Source: Catellatospora sp. KI3 (GTDB lineage Bacteria; Actinomycetota; Actinomycetes; Mycobacteriales; Micromonosporaceae). Taken from it: 64,000 bases of DNA. The stretch is taken from assembly GCF_029948125.1 (NCBI RefSeq), contig NZ_JASAMB010000030.1, positions 1-64,000 on the forward strand, written 5' to 3'. The notes under the pieces are model-generated. The model had not been told where the DNA came from. It was given only the letters and a program-made list of their open reading frames with translations, and did not search any database. A program made the position numbers and the translations under genes. Positions 43,001 to 49,850 of this stretch are shown one piece after another (position 1 is the stretch's first letter; every line of letters begins with the position of its first letter).

Positions 43001-43319
43001 GAACGACACCAAGGGCATCGTGGTGCCTGAGGTCCGCGAGGACTACAACCGGTTCGACGACGTGTGGAACTCCACCACGCAGACCGGCATGTACGTCCCC
43101 TCGGGCTTCAGCGGCATGATGGGCACCGGCGTGCCGATCAACTCCAGCTCGACGTTCATGAGCGTCCGGCCGTTCTACGCCACCGACCCGGCGTGGCCGG
43201 CGGTCCAGGCGTACCTGAACGGCGGGCCCGCACCCACCTTCACCTACCACCGGTTCTGGGCGCAGTCGGACATCGCCATGGCGTTCGCCGACTTCGGCTC
43301 CCTCTTCCCCGCCGGCTGA
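40005..43319 (+). CDS. Secreted GH48 cellobiohydrolase with CBM2 and three repeat modules
   Basis: A 1104-residue exported exoglucanase. The signal peptide ends near residue 32 (ATPAHA). A CBM2 (about 33-137, VACQVTYTKAWDNGSGFGAN) comes next. Three tandem beta-sandwich modules of about 107 residues start near residues 143, 250 and 357 (each LVV(S/N)PT, VPEG, then ED/QD-D-NGTRPFTVA); they look Calx-beta-like. The GH48 catalytic domain runs from about 462 to the end (APDHGHETTSEAFSFWIWME, YNRFDDVWNSTTQTGMYVPS). It processively releases cellobiose from reducing ends. ACGAGGAGACC precedes the ATG. A family-A repeat follows the stop. Confidence 0.94.
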   Translation: MRFSTFRRRVALAATGLMVVAMGAAIATPAHAAVACQVTYTKAWDNGSGFGANITVANTGDAWTSWTLTWAWPGSQTGIQGWSANYSQSGQNVTATSLSYNGAVANGGSVGIGFNASYSGTNTDPTSFKVNGTTCGGTQPAVNLVVSPTSVSVPEGGTATYAVRLSAQPSASVTVSTTAGTGDANLTVSSGASLTFTTSNWNTNQTVTLAASEDSDTTNGTRPFTVAASGLTPVTVNATEADNDPAGTQSLVVSPTAVTVPEGGTATFGVRLNIAPTGNVTVTTTAGTGDANLTASAGTSLTFTPSNWSTAQNVTLAASEDSDTTNGTRPFTVASSGLTSVTVNATEADNDTTTTQSLVVNPTSVNVPEGSTAVVGVRLAVQPAASVTVTTTAGSGDTNLTVSSGSSLTFTTGNWNTVQNVTLAAAQDTDSTNGTRPFTVASSGLTSVTVTATEVDDENTANAYITEFTTQYNKLKDPANGYFSPEGIPYHTIETLLVEAPDHGHETTSEAFSFWIWMEAQYGRVTGNWTPFNNAWNITEQYIIPSAAAQPGQSTYNPSDPADYAPEALQPNGYPVPLSTSVVAGQDPLANELQTTYGNRNIYGMHWLLDVDDVYKYGTGRTGAECGDSTQRVTYINTFQRGPQESTWETVAHPSCDTGRFANFPSLFIQGSTTGQWRYTNAPDADARAVEAAYWALQWATAQGNQSQISATVAKAAKMGDFLRYAMYDKYFKTPGCTSTSCTPGSGKSSSNYLLSWYYAWGGDIAGAWSWRIGSSHNHQGYQNPLAAYVLGSSGPTALRPQSPTAAADWDTSLTRQLDFYLWLQSAEGAIAGGATNSWNGNYSAPPSGTPTFYGMAYDVKPVYHDPPSNQWFGFQAWSLHRVAEYYYVTGNAKAKQILDKWVAWAVANTTLGSGSNFSIPSDMTWSGQPSGNYSGGGTPAANPGLHVSVTKSGNDVGVAAAYARTLTYYAAKENGSTLGNSAKATAKGLLDRMILLKANDTKGIVVPEVREDYNRFDDVWNSTTQTGMYVPSGFSGMMGTGVPINSSSTFMSVRPFYATDPAWPAVQAYLNGGPAPTFTYHRFWAQSDIAMAFADFGSLFPAG

Positions 43320-43325
43320 CCCCCG

Positions 43326-43380
43326 GTAAGGAAGGGGGCCCTTCTTATCGCTTTCCGTAGCAGAAGGGCCCCTTCCCAAC
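43326..43380 (+). repeat. Palindromic repeat A, copy 4
   Basis: TAAGGAAGGGGGCCCTTCT and GAAGGGCCCCTTCCCAAC flank the conserved CTTATCGCTTTCCG centre. It begins 6 bases after the GH48 stop and 27 bases before the convergent serine-hydrolase gene end. Confidence 0.87.
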
Positions 43381-43405
43381 CTCGCACAGCCGGGGCGCGT
43401 CCGGC

Positions 43406-44386
43406 TCAGGCCGGGCGTGCCCCGTCAGGGGCGTCGTCCTCCAGCAGCAGTTCGGTGAGGGCGTCGGTGAGGGCGACCATCCGGTCGACGCCGTCGGCCA
43501 GCGCGAGTACGGCCAGGCCGCGGCGGGTGCCGGCGATCCGGACCAGCTTCGCGGTCACGCCGGGCCAGGCGCCGCCGTGGGAGTGCAGCATCCGGCCCCG
43601 ATGCGTCCGCAGCCCGACCCCCATCGCATACGGCACGGACGTCCCGTCCCCCAGCCTCCCCGGCGTATGCAGCATCTGCGCCGTCCCCAGCTGATCCGCG
43701 CCGATGCCCCTGTTCCAGCGCAGCAGGTCGGCGACGGTGCTCCACATGCCGCCGTCGCCGAGCGTCAGCGGCGCGGGCCGTGACGGCAGCGGCGTGGCAC
43801 CCGGCGGCGCCGGACCAGGACCGGACCACAGCACGGTCGCGGCCATGCCCAGCGGCCCGAACAGCTCCCGCCCCGCGAACAGCGGCAGCGGCTCACCCGC
43901 CGCCCGCGCCGCGACTTCGGCCAGGCAGACGTACCCCCAGTTGCAGTAGCCGTGGACCAGCCCGGGTGCCGCCACCCGCTCGACCGCACCCAGCGCCGCC
44001 AGTACGCCCGGCGTGGTCCGGTCGGCCTGCCCCGCCGCTCGCATCGCACGCCACAGCCGCTCCTCGCCGGGCAGTCCGCCCGAGTGCGCCAGCACATGGG
44101 CCAGGCGGATCCGGGCGGCCCAGCCGGGCAGCTCCGGCAGCCAGCGGGCCAGCGGGTCGTCGAGCGCCAGCGCGCCGCGCCGGGCCAGCAGCGCCAGGCA
44201 GGCGCCCGTGACCTGCTTGGACACCGATGCCGTGTACGCCACAGTGTCCGCAGTGAACGATCCGTGCGTGGCCGCGGTGGTGATCTCGCCCTCGCGGTCT
44301 ACTCCGACCACGACCCGCTCCGCCGATGCGTACCCGGCGGCGACGATCAGCCCTCGAAGCCGCCGGTCCAGATCCGCGCTGCCCAC
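43406..44386 (-). CDS. Serine hydrolase, beta-lactamase / class C family
   Basis: A 326-residue penicillin-binding-protein-like hydrolase. The SxxK motif is in AYTASVSKQVTG, the YxN motif in GYCNWGYVCLAE, and the third motif (HxG type) in LHSHGGAWPG. There is no signal peptide, so it is cytosolic or leaderless, more like esterase EstB than a true beta-lactamase. The start is GTG at 44386. The substrate is unknown. Confidence 0.85.
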   Translation of the reverse strand: MGSADLDRRLRGLIVAAGYASAERVVVGVDREGEITTAATHGSFTADTVAYTASVSKQVTGACLALLARRGALALDDPLARWLPELPGWAARIRLAHVLAHSGGLPGEERLWRAMRAAGQADRTTPGVLAALGAVERVAAPGLVHGYCNWGYVCLAEVAARAAGEPLPLFAGRELFGPLGMAATVLWSGPGPAPPGATPLPSRPAPLTLGDGGMWSTVADLLRWNRGIGADQLGTAQMLHTPGRLGDGTSVPYAMGVGLRTHRGRMLHSHGGAWPGVTAKLVRIAGTRRGLAVLALADGVDRMVALTDALTELLLEDDAPDGARPA

Positions 44387-44628
44387 CGTTCCCCCGAACT
44401 CTCGACTGCTTCCTGTCCGACGCCGCGTAGGGGCCGATCTTCACGGCTGCGCCGGGCCGGTCAAGCCGGAGGATCGGCGTCCCGGGTCAGCATCCGACGC
44501 TGGCGACCCCATTCTGACCACAGTCGGCGATCACGGCGGACTTCCGATCCGAAGATCGGCGTTCGGGGTCGACAGCGGCAGCGGAGGGGAGTGGCAGGCG
44601 ACACACCGGAACCAGGCCAGGCCGGGAA
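44387..44628. other. Non-coding stretch before hsp20
   Basis: No gene is supported here. It contains a diffuse sequence GATCACGGCGGACTTCCGAT around 44529 with weak similarity to DNA near 32100-32165 and 63337-63360, perhaps a decayed dispersed repeat. The hsp20 control region begins at its right end. Confidence 0.4.
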
Positions 44629-44647
44629 TTGAGTCGACCCGACTCAA
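44629..44647. promoter_or_regulatory. HAIR element (HspR operator) before hsp20
   Basis: TTGAGT at 44629-44634 and ACTCAA at 44642-44647 with exactly 7 bases between match the HspR-associated inverted repeat CTTGAGT-N7-ACTCAAG, apart from the outermost base on each side. It lies 54 bases before the hsp20 start. HspR, which is not in this window, should repress the gene until heat stress. Confidence 0.82.
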
Positions 44648-44700
44648 CTTTAAGTTGGTGTCGGTTCACGACGGCCGACGACCGACCCGAGGAGAACGCC

Positions 44701-45192
44701 ATGAGCACCCTTTCCCTGTGGACCCGGCGCGACCCCTTCGCCGAGTTCGACGCCCTGGTACGCCAGGCCTACGTCCCCGTCCCCGCCCGGACCGCGGGCT
44801 TCACCCCGGCGGCCGAGGTCACCCGTGACGGCGACGACGCGCTGGTCCGGGTGGAGCTGCCCGGAGTGGACGTCGCCAACGACGTCGCGGTCGAGGTCGA
44901 CCGAGGTCGGCTGGTGATCAGCGGCGAGCGTCGCGACCAGCGTGCCGGGCAGCGTGACGGCTTCGGCCTGCGTGAGGTCCGCTACGGCTCGTTCCGCCGT
45001 ACCTTCCGGCTGCCGGCGCATGTCGACGCCGCCGCGGTCCAGGCCGGCTACGACGCGGGCGTGCTCACGGTCCGCATTGCCGGCGCCCATGCGGTCACCC
45101 CGGGGACCCGCGTCGCCATCACGACCGCAACCGCTCCCACGCTGACCGCCGACGGCAACACCGACAGCAACACCGACAGAAGCGCAGAGTGA
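44701..45192 (+). CDS. hsp20: Hsp20 small heat-shock protein
   Basis: A 163-residue alpha-crystallin-type chaperone. The core domain spans about residues 38-130 (PAAEVTRDGDDALVRVELPG, VDRGRLVISGERRDQR, YGSFRRTFRLPAHVDAAAVQ, AGYDAGVLTVRI). A Thr-rich C-terminal extension follows (ITTATAPTLTADGNTDSNTD). It holds unfolding proteins during stress. GAGGAGAACGCC precedes the ATG. The upstream HAIR operator supports heat-shock control. Confidence 0.93.
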   Translation: MSTLSLWTRRDPFAEFDALVRQAYVPVPARTAGFTPAAEVTRDGDDALVRVELPGVDVANDVAVEVDRGRLVISGERRDQRAGQRDGFGLREVRYGSFRRTFRLPAHVDAAAVQAGYDAGVLTVRIAGAHAVTPGTRVAITTATAPTLTADGNTDSNTDRSAE

Positions 45193-45194
45193 CC

Positions 45195-45223
45195 GTGGCG
45201 CGTCCGCTACGCGGATGCGCCAC
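45195..45223. terminator. Hairpin after hsp20
   Basis: GTGGCGCGTCCG and CGGATGCGCCAC form a near-perfect 12-bp stem around CTACG, starting 3 bases after the hsp20 stop. There is no U-tract, as is common in high-GC actinobacteria. Confidence 0.6.
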
Positions 45224-45226
45224 TCA

Positions 45227-45290
45227 TGATCCGAAATCGTGGACGCTGAGTGCTGCTATGGCGGCACCCAGCGTCCACGATTTCGGATCA
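45227..45290. repeat. 22-bp perfect inverted repeat D
   Basis: Arms at 45227-45248 and 45269-45290 are perfect reverse complements. Key sequence is TCCGAAATCGTGGACGCTG with a 20-base loop. It lies in the intergenic gap between hsp20 and the convergent VOC gene. It may terminate both genes, or belong to another dispersed palindrome family. Confidence 0.85.
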
Positions 45291-45360
45291 CCGACCCTTC
45301 ACCGCCCCGTCCACCGCTGCCGCGAGCCGCGAGCCGCGGTGGGAGCCGGGCGGGGCAGGG

Positions 45361-45711
45361 TCAGCGGTCCACGACCAGGAGTACGTTTCCGTCCAGGTCG
45401 GGCACCGTGAAGAAGCGGCATACGCCCGGGTCGCCGGTCAGTTCGGTCGTGGTGTGGCCGTCGGCGGCCAGGCGCGCGTGGACCGCGTCGAGGTCGTCGA
45501 CGATCAGGTTGTGGGTGGCCCAGGGCAGTCCGGGCTGTGCCTTGACCCCGCTGGCCGGTCCCAGCAGGGTGAGCCGGCCGCCGTGGCCGTCGCGCAGGAC
45601 GGCCGACCAGCTGTCCACGGACTGCTCGGTCAGGCCGAAGGCGCGCTGGAACCATGCCGACGCGGCCGCCGGGTCACCGACGGGCAGGAACGCCGATCCG
45701 ATCTTAGTCAC
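45361..45711 (-). CDS. VOC family protein
   Basis: A 116-residue single-domain glyoxalase/bleomycin-resistance-like protein (FLPVGDPAAASAWFQRAFGL, LTLLGPASGV, HNLIVDDLDAVHARLAADGH, CRFFTVPDLDGNVLLVVDR). The two beta-alpha-beta-beta-beta modules are complete. Metal-ligand positions include the His of THNLIV and the Asp of PDLDGN. The GTG start is at 45711. Ligand and activity are unknown. Confidence 0.83.
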   Translation of the reverse strand: MTKIGSAFLPVGDPAAASAWFQRAFGLTEQSVDSWSAVLRDGHGGRLTLLGPASGVKAQPGLPWATHNLIVDDLDAVHARLAADGHTTTELTGDPGVCRFFTVPDLDGNVLLVVDR

Positions 45712-45768
45712 GATCGGTGACGATACCGCCCGGGTGTGACAGTGCGTGACGGCCGCCCGGTGTGACGC

Positions 45769-47880
45769 TCAGCCGACCCGGTGCAGTTCCAGCACGAAGC
45801 CGTCGGCCGGGCGCAGCAGCGGCGCGGCGAGCCCGTGCCCGGCCAGCGCCGCCCCGGTGAGGGTGACCTGCGGCGACCAGTCCTGCGCCCAGATCCTCGG
45901 CACGGGCAGTTCGGGCACGAGGCCGACGCGGTACCGGGCCAGCGGGTCCAGACCGGGCAGCCGCAGCCGCGTGGTGCCCTCGTACGCGCTGGCGGTGAGC
46001 TGGGCGTACGCGAAGACCGCGTGCTCGCCGCCGGTGGACACGATGCCGTACAGGTGGGCGGACGGGTCGGGGTGGTCGGCGCGGACGGTGCGTCCGGAGT
46101 GGAGCAGCCCCCGCAGCCGCCGGTACGCCCCGATCCAGGCCGACAGCTGCGCGCGCTCGTCCTCGGTGCAGCCGGTGATGTCCCACTCGATGCCCGCGTG
46201 CCCGAACAGCGCGGTCAGGCAGCGGAAGCTCAGGTTCGCGGCGCGGCCGTTGGTGTGCGACACCGGCGGCCCGACGTGGGAGCCCATCAGCTCGGGCGGC
46301 AGCAGCAGCGCGGTCCAGCGCTGGATGTGCTGGCGCTCCAGCGGGTCGTTGTTGTCCGAGGCCCATACCCGGTCGGTGCGCGACAGGATGCCGAGGTCGA
46401 CGCGGGCGCCGCCGGAGGAGCAGGACTCGATCTCCAGGTGCGGGTGGCGGGCGCGCAGCGCGTCGAGCAGCCGGTAGGCGGCGGCGGTCTGCGCGTGCAC
46501 CCCGGCGGTGCCGTCGTGGACGGCTTCGACCAGGTCGCGGTTGTGGTCCCACTTGAGGTAGTCGGGCCGGTACTCGGTGACCAGCGCGTCGAGCCGTTGG
46601 AGCAGGTGCGCCCACACCTCGGGGCGGGCCAGGTCGAGCACCTGCTGGTGGCGCCAGTTGGCGGGCAGCCGGTCAGGCGTCGCGAGGTACCAGTCGGGGT
46701 GGGCGCGGGCCAGGTCGGAGTCCGGATTGATCATCTCGGGTTCGACCCAGAGGCCGAACTGCAGGCCGAGGCGGCGCACCTCGTCGACGAGCGGGTGCAG
46801 GCCGTCGGGCCATACCGTCGGGTCCACATGCCAGTCGCCGAGCCCGGCGGTGTCGTCGCGGCGGCCCAGGAACCAGCCGTCGTCGAGCACGAACCGCTCG
46901 ACGCCCAGCTCGGCGGCGGTGCGTGCGAGCGCGGTGAGGCGGGTCAGGTCGTGGTCGAAGTAGACGGCCTCCCAGGTGTTGAGGGTGACCGGCCGGGGCG
47001 TGCGCGGATGGGTGTCGCGGGCGCGCAGCCAGGCGTGCATCGCGTCGGACAGGCCGTCCAGTCCGGACGGCGAGTGGCAGAAGTAGACCCAGGGGGTCGT
47101 GTACGTCTCACCGTCGCCGAGCCGGATCTCGCCGGCGCCGAGCAGCTCACCGCCGCCGAGCACGCCGTCGCCGTCGACGGTCCGCTGGGCGAGCTGCGTG
47201 TGGTCGCCGCTCCAGCCCACGTGCACGCCCCACACCTGCCCGTGCCGGAACCCGAAGGCGGCCGTACCGGCGGCGAAGAACGGCGGGGCGTCGAAGCCGG
47301 TGCGGCCCCGGCGGCTCTCGTGCGCGACCGCCTGGTGCCCGAACGCCGTACGCTGCGGCACCCGCTCGCGCGACCAGCGCCCGGTGAAGTCCAGCACCTC
47401 GACCGCGTCGGCGGGCACCGGCAGCAGGCACAGCAGCCCGTCCACCGTGTACGTCCCCGCGTCGGTGCTCGTCACCGCGTGCCGCATCCGCAGCACGCCC
47501 TGCGCCCCGAGCTCGATCTCCGTACGCAGCCGCACCCCGGCCGCCTCGTCGGTGGCGTGCACGGTCACCGTGCCGCCCCCGGCCGGGTCGACCATGGCCG
47601 CGACCGGCTCGGTGCGCAGCAGCCGCAGGTGCGGGTACGTGCCGTCGCGGTGCCCGGCCAGCGCGGGCTGCCCGGCCCAGCGGTCGGCCTGGGTGGGCAG
47701 CAGCGGGGCGCCCAGCGGCTGGTTCGGGTACACCGGCTGCGCCGCCGCGAGCAGATCCAGCGCGTCCTCGCCGAGGTCGGCGCCCCAGTGCAGCACCCGG
47801 GGCAGCCCGGTGCCGGTGGCGTCCAGGGCGAGGCCCACTCCGGCGGCGCGCAGCACGATCAGGTCGGCAGAGGCAGGCAC
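45769..47880 (-). CDS. GH36 alpha-galactosidase
   Basis: A 703-residue cytosolic glycosidase. The N-terminal beta-sandwich leads to the (beta/alpha)8 domain with FVLDDGWFLGRRDD, the nucleophile Asp in DYLKWDHNRD and the acid/base Asp in VWASDNNDPLERQ. GLWVEPEMI and SCSSGGARVD are also diagnostic. It should cleave terminal alpha-galactose from raffinose-type sugars or galactomannan fragments. I chose GTG at 47880; a TTG at 47898 falls inside an operator-like palindrome. Confidence 0.92.
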   Translation of the reverse strand: MPASADLIVLRAAGVGLALDATGTGLPRVLHWGADLGEDALDLLAAAQPVYPNQPLGAPLLPTQADRWAGQPALAGHRDGTYPHLRLLRTEPVAAMVDPAGGGTVTVHATDEAAGVRLRTEIELGAQGVLRMRHAVTSTDAGTYTVDGLLCLLPVPADAVEVLDFTGRWSRERVPQRTAFGHQAVAHESRRGRTGFDAPPFFAAGTAAFGFRHGQVWGVHVGWSGDHTQLAQRTVDGDGVLGGGELLGAGEIRLGDGETYTTPWVYFCHSPSGLDGLSDAMHAWLRARDTHPRTPRPVTLNTWEAVYFDHDLTRLTALARTAAELGVERFVLDDGWFLGRRDDTAGLGDWHVDPTVWPDGLHPLVDEVRRLGLQFGLWVEPEMINPDSDLARAHPDWYLATPDRLPANWRHQQVLDLARPEVWAHLLQRLDALVTEYRPDYLKWDHNRDLVEAVHDGTAGVHAQTAAAYRLLDALRARHPHLEIESCSSGGARVDLGILSRTDRVWASDNNDPLERQHIQRWTALLLPPELMGSHVGPPVSHTNGRAANLSFRCLTALFGHAGIEWDITGCTEDERAQLSAWIGAYRRLRGLLHSGRTVRADHPDPSAHLYGIVSTGGEHAVFAYAQLTASAYEGTTRLRLPGLDPLARYRVGLVPELPVPRIWAQDWSPQVTLTGAALAGHGLAAPLLRPADGFVLELHRVG

Positions 47881-47892
47881 AGATTCACACCC

Positions 47893-47929
47893 GATCAAAC
47901 GTGATCCAACATCGGCGAGCCAGAGCCTA
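47893..47929 (-). promoter_or_regulatory. Promoter and operator of the alpha-galactosidase gene
   Basis: On the minus strand TAGGCT (47924-47929 in plus coordinates) is a -10 box. GATCA-AACG-TGATC at 47893-47906 is a palindrome just downstream of the expected start site, where a LacI-type repressor would block transcription. The assignment is by position and symmetry only. Confidence 0.5.
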
Positions 47930-47949
47930 GGAGGACGGGCCCGACCCCG

Positions 47950-48717
47950 TCAACGCGCGGAGCAGGTGAACTCGCCGTACTCGGCGATCGGGGTGAAGCC
48001 GAGGCGGTCGTATAGGGCCAGCGCGGCCGCGTTGCCGGCGTGCACGTTCAGGGTCACGTGGTCGACGGTCTCGCGCAGGCGGCGGCACAGCGCGGCGACC
48101 ACGCCCCTGGCCAGGCCCTGTCCGCGCAGCTCCGGCCGGGTGGTGACGTTGCCCAGCGCGCTGACCCGGTACGCCGGGGACCAGACGTGGATCCCGGCCA
48201 CGGCGGCCAGGCGGCCGTCGCGGCGCACCCCGACGTACTGGCCGGTCTCCAGCATGCGCCGGTCGAACCAGTTGCCGGGGTACGCGGCGTCGTACAGCTC
48301 CGACAGCTCCGGCAGGTCGCCGGGGCCGAGCACGTCGCCGAGCGGCTCGGCGGCGGCCAGGGCGGCCGGGTCGGTCAGCGCCATCTTCAGGTGCGGACCG
48401 CCGGGTTCGAGCCGGTAGGCCGCGGCCAGCTCCGACTCGGCGCCGGGGGACAGGTGCGCGTAGAGGCGGCCCGGCAGCAGCGGCAGCAGGTCGCGCAGCA
48501 GCGGCGCGACCGTGCCGGGGCCGTCGGGGTCGAAGGCGAGCAGGGTGGGCAGGCCGCCGCCGTGGTAGACCAGCGCGAGCGCGTCGCCGCGCCGATACCA
48601 GGTGGTGTACGGCCAGAAGAAGTCGTCCAGATCACCGAGCTGGTACGCGTACCGGGCCGGGTCCCGCCCCAGCAGTTCGGCCAGTTCCGCTCGATCGTGC
48701 ACGCTGTGTACCGGCAT
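47950..48717 (-). CDS. GNAT family N-acetyltransferase
   Basis: A 255-residue protein with a C-terminal GNAT domain (YVGVRRDGRLAAVAGIHVWS, NVTTRPELRGQGLARGVVAA, NVHAGNAAALALYDRLGF). The N-terminal half is a second, degenerate GNAT-like lobe. The acetyl-CoA pyrophosphate loop is RGQGLA. The start ATG at 48717 leaves 38 bases to the divergent DUF72 gene. The substrate is unknown. Confidence 0.87.
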   Translation of the reverse strand: MPVHSVHDRAELAELLGRDPARYAYQLGDLDDFFWPYTTWYRRGDALALVYHGGGLPTLLAFDPDGPGTVAPLLRDLLPLLPGRLYAHLSPGAESELAAAYRLEPGGPHLKMALTDPAALAAAEPLGDVLGPGDLPELSELYDAAYPGNWFDRRMLETGQYVGVRRDGRLAAVAGIHVWSPAYRVSALGNVTTRPELRGQGLARGVVAALCRRLRETVDHVTLNVHAGNAAALALYDRLGFTPIAEYGEFTCSAR

Positions 48718-48755
48718 CAGCCGATGATCACACAGCCGGGGCGCAGACTGGAAAG

Positions 48756-49472
48756 GTGATCCTGGTCGGCACCTCCGGCTGGCAGTACCGCGACTGGCGC
48801 GGCCCGTTCTACCCGCCCGGCCTGCCGCAGCGCCAATGGCTGGCCCACTACGCCGCCGAGTTCCCGACCGTCGAGGTCAACAGCGTCTTCTACCGGCTGC
48901 CGCAGCGCGGCGTCTTCACCGCCTGGCGCGAGCAGACGCCGTCCGGGTTCACCGTGGCGGTCAAGGCCAGCCGCTACCTGACCCACATCCGGCGGCTGCG
49001 CGACCCGGCCGAGCCGGTGCGCCGGTTCCTCGACGCGGTCGCGGGCCTGGGCGACCGGCTCGGCCCGGTGCTGCTGCAGCTGCCGCCGACGATGCGCGCC
49101 GACCCGGCCGCGCTGGCCGATACGCTGCGCCACTTTCCCGAGGGGCGGCGGGTCGCGGTCGAGCCCCGGCATCCGTCCTGGTGGAACGATGCGGTCCGGG
49201 CGGTGCTGGAAGGCCACGGCGCCGCGCTGTGCTGGGCCGACCGGCTGGGGCGGCCGCAGACCCCGCTGTGGCGTACCGCCGACTTCGGCTACCTGCGCCT
49301 GCACGAGGGCCGCGCCCAGCCCCGCCCCCGCTACGGCCGCACCGCCCTGCGCACCTGGCAAGGCCGCCTCCAGGACACTTTCGGCGACCACCCTGTGTAC
49401 GTCTACTTCAACAACGACCCCCACGCCGCCGCGATCGCCGATGCCCGCGCCTTCACCTCCCTCGCGGGTTAA
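48756..49472 (+). CDS. DUF72 family protein
   Basis: A 238-residue TIM-barrel protein of the DUF72/YecE family. It shows LVGTSGWQYRDWRGPFYPPG, VEVNSVFYRLP, VEPRHPSWW, GYLRLHEG and the C-terminal VYVYFNNDPHAAAIADARAF. The biochemical function is not known. The GTG start at 48756 is divergent from the GNAT gene. Its TAA stop (49470-49472) lies within the end of a family-A palindrome, so the repeat supplies the stop codon. Confidence 0.88.
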   Translation: MILVGTSGWQYRDWRGPFYPPGLPQRQWLAHYAAEFPTVEVNSVFYRLPQRGVFTAWREQTPSGFTVAVKASRYLTHIRRLRDPAEPVRRFLDAVAGLGDRLGPVLLQLPPTMRADPAALADTLRHFPEGRRVAVEPRHPSWWNDAVRAVLEGHGAALCWADRLGRPQTPLWRTADFGYLRLHEGRAQPRPRYGRTALRTWQGRLQDTFGDHPVYVYFNNDPHAAAIADARAFTSLAG

Positions 49473-49523
49473 CAAGGGGCCCTTCCTCTACGTAAAGCGA
49501 TAAGAAGGGGCCCTTCCTTTCTC
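49469..49523 (-). repeat. Palindromic repeat A, copy 5, reverse orientation
   Basis: On the minus strand it reads AAAGGAAGGGCCCCTTCT, then TATCGCTTTACG, then GGAAGGGCCCCTTGTTAAC. It is inverted relative to the other four copies and overlaps the DUF72 stop codon. Confidence 0.88.
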
Positions 49524-49594
49524 TCAGGTTTAGGGGTGGGGCGGGTGGGTCATCCACGGGGCAGGATTCGACCGTCACCCCTCGGGAGATAAAG

Positions 49595-49777
49595 ATGTTC
49601 GCCGTCATCGCCGCGATCCTGTTCGGCCTCGCGCTGCTGCTGGACCTCGTGAACGAGAGCATCGGCAGCCTGCTCACGCCCGGCACCCTGGTCACCGCGG
49701 GCCTGCTGTTCCTGGCCCTGCACATGGCCGGTGCGGGCACCTACGTGCGCGGGCGGTCCTGGCGCGGCCGCCGCTGA
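49595..49777 (+). CDS. Small two-helix membrane protein
   Basis: A 60-residue protein (MFAVIAAILFGLALLLDLVN, then LLTPGTLVTAGLLFLALHMA, ending VRGRSWRGRR). It has two hydrophobic helices and a basic tail. GGGAG lies just upstream of the ATG. A strong intrinsic terminator follows. Similar tiny membrane proteins are common in actinobacteria and have no known function. Confidence 0.72.
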   Translation: MFAVIAAILFGLALLLDLVNESIGSLLTPGTLVTAGLLFLALHMAGAGTYVRGRSWRGRR

Positions 49778-49797
49778 CCCCCGGCGCCCCCTGATCG

Positions 49798-49834
49798 GGC
49801 GGTGTGCACGCCCCCGTGGTGCACACCGCCTTTT
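49798..49834. terminator. Intrinsic terminator
   Basis: GGCGGTGTGCAC (49798-49809) and GTGCACACCGCC (49819-49830) form a perfect 12-bp stem followed by TTTT. It lies between the small membrane protein and the convergent nucleotidyltransferase gene and is the clearest rho-independent terminator in the window. Confidence 0.85.
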
Positions 49835-49850
49835 CTGTGCCCGTGGGACG

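Noticed and set aside
40002-43379. A 1125-codon open frame on the minus strand opposite the GH48 gene
   Set aside because: It mirrors a strongly supported cellulase with signal peptide, CBM2 and catalytic motifs. Long antisense frames arise from GC-rich third positions.
43406-44386. True class C beta-lactamase
   Set aside because: There is no signal peptide, and the third motif is HxG; a cytosolic esterase-like serine hydrolase is safer.
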